Assembly: GCA_017501055.1 (NCBI GenBank)
Contig: JAFVXP010000073.1
Span: 1 to 24,534 of the forward strand
From: Clostridia bacterium
GTDB taxonomy: Bacteria; Bacillota; Clostridia; Oscillospirales; CAG-382
Reading direction: 5' to 3'
DNA: 24,534 nt
Below the pieces are notes generated by a model. It ran no database searches. It saw nothing but the letters and a program-made list of their open reading frames with translations, and was not told where the DNA came from. Position 1 is the stretch's first letter, and each line of letters starts with the position of its first letter. Position numbers and translations under genes: made by a program. Shown piece by piece: positions 22,387 through 24,534 of the stretch.

Positions 22387-22712
22387 CGGGTTTTGAGATA
22401 CTTGGCGAAGTGTTGCCGATAGTTTTTTCTTCCGTTGGGCTTACGGGAAGTTTATTTGCCGTTATCATCACGGTTGCCGTGAAAAAGGCAAAGAAGGATG
22501 CCGAGCAAAAGAGAGCAGAAAGGCTTCGGCTTGAAATACTTCGGCTTGAAGGCGAAGAAAAAATGAGTGCTTTGTTGTTTGCGATGTTAAGACACTCTCG
22601 AGGGAGTGAAAACGAACGTGAGCTTGAAGATGCCGAAGAGGCATATATCGAGCATCTCGAAAACAGCTCGAGGCTTAAAAATGAAATAATTGGGTTGTAT
22701 ACATCTAATTAA
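22383..22712 (+). CDS. Small membrane protein with coiled-coil tail
   Basis: 109 residues. An N-terminal hydrophobic stretch (about 8-34: LGEVLPIVFSSVGLTGSLFAVIITV) is followed by a highly charged helix (KKAKKDAEQKRAERLRLEILRLEGEEKM) and a second acidic helix. It could be a holin partner, antiholin or spanin-like protein; the sequence does not say. The ATG overlaps the stop of the 26-aa ORF by ATGA, and no Shine-Dalgarno is visible, so it depends on coupling. Last gene of the cassette, followed by a terminator. Confidence 0.6.
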   Translation: MTGFEILGEVLPIVFSSVGLTGSLFAVIITVAVKKAKKDAEQKRAERLRLEILRLEGEEKMSALLFAMLRHSRGSENERELEDAEEAYIEHLENSSRLKNEIIGLYTSN

Positions 22713-22716
22713 ACGT

Positions 22717-22753
22717 AATGGCTGTCTTTCAAATTGATTGACAGCCATTTTAA
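22717..22753 (+). terminator. Terminator at the end of the virion cassette
   Basis: AATGGCTGTC (22717-22726) pairs perfectly with GACAGCCATT (22740-22749), loop 13 nt, followed by TTAATTT. The right arm contains the -35 box of the next promoter. Confidence 0.75.
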
Positions 22754-22766
22754 TTTATGGTATTAT
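22738..22766 (+). promoter_or_regulatory. Promoter of the membrane-anchored unknown gene, overlapping the terminator
   Basis: Perfect TTGACA (22738-22743), 17-nt spacer, TATTAT (22761-22766) preceded by TGG (extended -10). The -35 box lies in the right arm of the cassette's terminator, so read-through of the hairpin and initiation share the same DNA. Confidence 0.8.
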
Positions 22767-22792
22767 AAAGAAAATCATTTAAGAGGTTAAAT

Positions 22793-23374
22793 ATGAACGG
22801 CGAAACAGATATTTTTGATATGACAGAGGAAAACAAGCCACAAAAACCGCCGATGAGCAAGAAGGCAAAGAAAAGGCTTATATACGTTTTTTGCGTTGTT
22901 TTGGGCATTGTTCTTGCAACCTTGGTGGTAGTTATCGGTTCTGCGATATTCTCCGGTGCATCTACCCCTGAGGAAGCTATTGCTGAATATCAAAAGGCAT
23001 CGCTCCTTTACGATATTGACGGTATGATAGAATATTCGTCGGAATACAACAAAACCGTTCTTTACGGCAACAGACAAACGACAGACAAGCTTTTAAAGCC
23101 ATATCTTGAAAAGGGCTACGAGGGTTTTGAAGCAAAGTACACCGAGGACGACATCAAGTTTGGGCTTATTTCGGTTTTGAGATACGAGCAGGGTGACAAA
23201 AAGTTTGAGACCGCAATGGAAAAATACAACCAGAAGGTTGAAAACGGCAGTGACGATATTTCCGAGATCGCAATCGTTAGAATGACGGTTGACACGGGCA
23301 AAAGCAAGACCACCCGTGATTACGTTGCCGTTAAGGTCGGCGGTCGTTGGTATTTTGCATTTGCAGAGGTTTAA
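22793..23374 (+). CDS. Membrane-anchored protein of unknown function
   Basis: 193 residues with a cytoplasmic N-terminal tail (1-38), one membrane helix (about 39-62, RLIYVFCVVLGIVLATLVVVIG) and an external domain. The segment STPEEAIAEYQKASLLYDIDGMIEYS and the terminal VKVGGRWYFAFAEV resemble DUF4878/NTF2-like or SnoaL-type lipoprotein domains. These often sit on the cell surface; the assignment is tentative. Ribosome site AGAGGT before ATG 22793. It has its own promoter and a bidirectional terminator, so it is probably a host gene beside the cassette rather than part of it. Confidence 0.7.
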   Translation: MNGETDIFDMTEENKPQKPPMSKKAKKRLIYVFCVVLGIVLATLVVVIGSAIFSGASTPEEAIAEYQKASLLYDIDGMIEYSSEYNKTVLYGNRQTTDKLLKPYLEKGYEGFEAKYTEDDIKFGLISVLRYEQGDKKFETAMEKYNQKVENGSDDISEIAIVRMTVDTGKSKTTRDYVAVKVGGRWYFAFAEV

Positions 23375-23382
23375 GGATATGG

Positions 23383-23416
23383 AAAAAGGACTTCACAACA
23401 AAGTGAAGTCCTTTTT
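23383..23416. terminator. Bidirectional terminator between convergent genes
   Basis: A perfect 14-bp stem AAAAAGGACTTCAC (23383-23396) with GTGAAGTCCTTTTT (23403-23416), loop AACAAA. It has A-runs on the left and T-runs on the right, so it can end both the forward gene and the minus-strand operon. Confidence 0.92.
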
Positions 23417-23442
23417 TGCCGTCCTTTAAAATAAAACCAATC

Positions 23443-23844
23443 CTACTCTTTTTCAAATCCGTAACATTCACCGTTAAGATTGATATGTTCAACGAGAGAA
23501 TGAAAAGCTTGTTCACATTCGCCTTCGGAATAATACTTACAAAAGATACACTTTTCTTGAATTACCTTTTTTAGTTTTTCTTCATATTCATAGCGGCATA
23601 AAAGATAAACTTCGCTTTCTTTCACAGAAAGAACGTTGGAGGGGTTGAAATACTCTTTCTCTGTTTTTAAATCTTCTTCGATAAAAAACGGAGCAGCACA
23701 GTCTTTCTCAACAAAAAAATCCAATTCTACAAAAGAATGGTAGTTTTTATTAAGAAATTCTATAAACTCGGCTATGTTCTTTATACCGTCGGGGAATTTA
23801 CAATAAAGAATATTATTGATTAAAGCTACATTGATTTTTTCCAC
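23443..23844 (-). CDS. Unknown protein with C-terminal cysteine cluster
   Basis: 133 residues from a GTG start at 23844, with AAGGAG overlapping the stop of the gene before it, 4 nt away. It is acidic and Phe/Tyr-rich. The C-terminus has KCIFCKYYSEGECEQAF followed by a further Cys (CxxC-x7-C-x13-C), which could bind zinc or an iron-sulfur cluster. I do not recognise a family. Tight coupling to the four-helix-bundle gene suggests that the two act together. Confidence 0.7.
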   Translation of the reverse strand: MEKINVALINNILYCKFPDGIKNIAEFIEFLNKNYHSFVELDFFVEKDCAAPFFIEEDLKTEKEYFNPSNVLSVKESEVYLLCRYEYEEKLKKVIQEKCIFCKYYSEGECEQAFHSLVEHINLNGECYGFEKE

Positions 23845-23848
23845 AGAA

Positions 23849-24193
23849 TTACTCCTTGTTTTTCATAGTGTTGATAGATGAAACAAGCATTCTACGAATC
23901 GAACCGCAATCATGTAATAAACTCTTAATAACATCATCCTTTAAAAGCTCAGCTTTTATCATAAGCTCAAGCCAATACTCCGTTTCATAACATTCCTTAA
24001 GAGAAATCTGTAGTTTTGAAACAAAATCGGGTTTACTATGTGCGTAATTGGCCTCACGTATATTTGCGCCAATACTTGTAGCTGACCTTTCAAGTTGATT
24101 AACGATAGAATAATGTCCTTTTATACTATCGCAAAGCTTCAAAATTTTTACGGCAAAATCCATAGATGCAAGAGCAAGCTTACTTTCAGACAT
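23849..24193 (-). CDS. Four-helix-bundle protein (23S rRNA intervening-sequence protein family)
   Basis: 114 residues from ATG 24193, chosen because GAGGTGG lies just upstream; longer frames lack a ribosome site. Hallmarks of the family are FAVKILKLCDSIKGHYSIVNQLERSATSIGANIREANYAHSKPDFVSKLQISLKECYETEYWLELM, that is helix-NQL-x-RSATSI-x-ANI-x-E-helix with a final helix. Members are encoded in 23S rRNA intervening sequences, and relatives serve as accessory proteins of diversity-generating retroelements. No rRNA or reverse transcriptase is in the window. The gene leads a two-gene operon. Confidence 0.88.
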   Translation of the reverse strand: MSESKLALASMDFAVKILKLCDSIKGHYSIVNQLERSATSIGANIREANYAHSKPDFVSKLQISLKECYETEYWLELMIKAELLKDDVIKSLLHDCGSIRRMLVSSINTMKNKE

Positions 24194-24218
24194 AGTAACC
24201 ACCTCATTTCCGTAATAC

Positions 24219-24247
24219 ATTATAACACGATTTGTTCCATAAAGCAA
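24219..24247 (-). promoter_or_regulatory. Promoter of the four-helix-bundle operon
   Basis: On the minus strand TTGCTT (24247-24242), a 17-nt spacer and perfect TATAAT (24224-24219), about 25 nt before the start codon. The -35 box abuts the palindrome array, which starts at 24252. Confidence 0.78.
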
Positions 24248-24251
24248 GTAT

Positions 24252-24425
24252 AGTGAAATCGTTCGCACTGCTCACGGTGAAATCAAAGGCTTGCGCCTTT
24301 GGTGAAATCGAAACCTTACGGTTTCGGTGAAATTAAATCCGTCCCCAACCCGACGAAGTCGGATTTCACCGCAAAGCGATTTCACCCATCGAAGATGGAT
24401 TTATCCCGTCCGAAAGGACGGATTT
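24252..24425. repeat. Array of variable palindromes joined by a constant GTGAAAT linker
   Basis: GTGAAAT occurs at 24253, 24277, 24302 and 24327, about 25 bp apart, and its complement ATTTCAC at 24363 and 24379. Between or beside them lie different palindromes: AAAGGC/GCCTTT (24285-24300), CGAAACC/GGTTTCG (24309-24326), CCGAC/GTCGG (24350-24362), CGC/GCG (24370-24378), CCATC/GATGG (24386-24398) and CCGTCC/GGACGG (24406-24421). AAATCCGTCC (24335-24344) also pairs with GGACGGATTT (24416-24425). The linker is constant while the stem sequences differ, yet each stays self-complementary. The array sits between the four-helix operon promoter and the tRNA terminator and contains no ORF. It is not a CRISPR: there is no fixed repeat with unique spacers. 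Confidence 0.8.
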
Positions 24426-24430
24426 AGTTG

Positions 24431-24464
24431 AAAAAAGACGGTTACTTTCGTAACCGTCTTTTTT
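24431..24464 (-). terminator. Terminator of the tRNA-Phe transcript
   Basis: A perfect 15-bp stem AAAAAAGACGGTTAC (24431-24445) with GTAACCGTCTTTTTT (24450-24464), loop TTTC. It lies just past the 3' end of the minus-strand tRNA and could also act forward. Confidence 0.88.
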
Positions 24465-24465
24465 C

Positions 24466-24534
24466 TGGTGCCTCCGATCGGAATCGAACCAATGACACGG
24501 AGATTTTCAGTCTCCTGCTCTACCAACTGAGCTA
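24466..24534 (-). tRNA. tRNA-Phe (anticodon GAA), 5' end truncated by window edge
   Basis: Read on the minus strand, the D-arm starts TAGCTCAGTTGGTAGAGC. The anticodon stem-loop is GGAGA-CTGAAAA-TCTCC with anticodon GAA. The variable loop is GTGTC, the T-arm ATTGG-TTCGATT-CCGAT, and the 3' side GGAGGCA with encoded CCA at 24466-24468. The 69 nt shown lack only the seven 5' acceptor bases of a 76-nt tRNA. A terminator follows. tRNA genes are frequent integration sites, but no integrase is seen here. Confidence 0.95.

Larger units (their letters stand above)
13037..22712 (+). mobile_element. Compact P22-order virion/packaging cassette without integrase or lysin
   Basis: All genes from 13037 to 22712 run forward, with overlaps or short gaps. 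The order is small terminase, large terminase, portal, scaffold-like, coat, beta-rich protein, adaptor-like, 579-aa hub/stabilisation-like, 547-aa coiled coil, holin-like, small membrane protein. This is the order of P22-type head genes (3-2-1-8-5-4-10). No integrase, repressor, replication, endolysin, tape-measure, tail-fibre or protease gene is seen, and no flanking direct repeat (att) was found by eye. The cassette is bounded by a strong terminator on each side. No reading frame is broken. Boundaries given are those of the genes; true element ends are unknown. Confidence 0.75.

Noticed and set aside
12911..22749. Flanking direct repeats (att sites) of an integrated prophage
   Set aside because: No direct repeat longer than a few bases was seen by eye between the two flanks; the hairpins at each side are inverted repeats with different sequence. 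A computed comparison could still find one.
24252..24425. Possible CRISPR array
   Set aside because: The constant part is only about 8 bp, the variable parts are palindromic, the orientation flips in the middle and there are no cas genes.

Overview
The window looks like a chromosomal segment of a low-to-mid GC Gram-positive anaerobe of the class Clostridia (Oscillospirales/ruminococcal type is my inference). The basis is strong AGGAGG ribosome sites, frequent TTG starts, single-Cys lipoproteins, a type I dockerin on a BspA-like leucine-rich-repeat protein, an L10-type ribosomal leader, and the lepA-hemW pairing usual in Firmicutes.

Layout. (1) 1-803: 3' part of a secreted LRR/dockerin protein and its terminator. 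(2) 852-3609: a promoter followed by rpmG-secE-nusG-rplK-rplA, with a structured leader before rplK that resembles an L1 autoregulatory site. (3) 3611-4159: a lone lipoprotein gene. (4) 4189-5416: promoter, L10 leader with attenuator, rplJ-rplL and terminator; rpoB does not follow. (5) 5439-7407: mtnA and an overlapping diacylglycerol-kinase-like gene. (6) 7441-9774: secD-secF. (7) 9796-12697: lepA-hemW. (8) 12698-12944: a dense non-coding spacer with nested inverted repeats, a long A/T-armed hairpin and two strong terminators. (9) 13037-22749: a compact, all-forward virion cassette. (10) 22738-23416: a membrane-anchored unknown gene. (11) 23443-24247, minus strand: a two-gene operon of a four-helix-bundle (23S IVP family) protein and a Cys-containing unknown. 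(12) 24252-24425: an array of variable palindromes joined by a constant GTGAAAT linker. (13) 24466-24534: tRNA-Phe(GAA), minus strand, 5' end cut by the window edge, with its terminator.

The most unusual part is the virion cassette. Its order is small terminase, large terminase, portal, scaffold-like, coat, small beta-rich protein, head-tail adaptor-like, 579-aa stabilisation/hub-like protein, 547-aa coiled-coil protein, holin-like, small membrane protein. This is the head-gene order of P22-type short-tailed phages. No integrase, repressor, replication gene, endolysin, tape measure or receptor-binding protein is visible, yet every reading frame is intact and genes overlap or abut. It could be a degraded prophage, a satellite, or a domesticated DNA-packaging particle resembling a gene transfer agent; the sequence alone does not decide.

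Other points of interest are SecE with a long N-terminal extension (signal-like helix, Ser/Ala/Asp linker, His-Asp run), the palindrome array beside the four-helix-bundle operon, the spacer after hemW, and short overlapping ORFs at rpmG and near the holin. All functional calls come from reading motifs; no database search was made.
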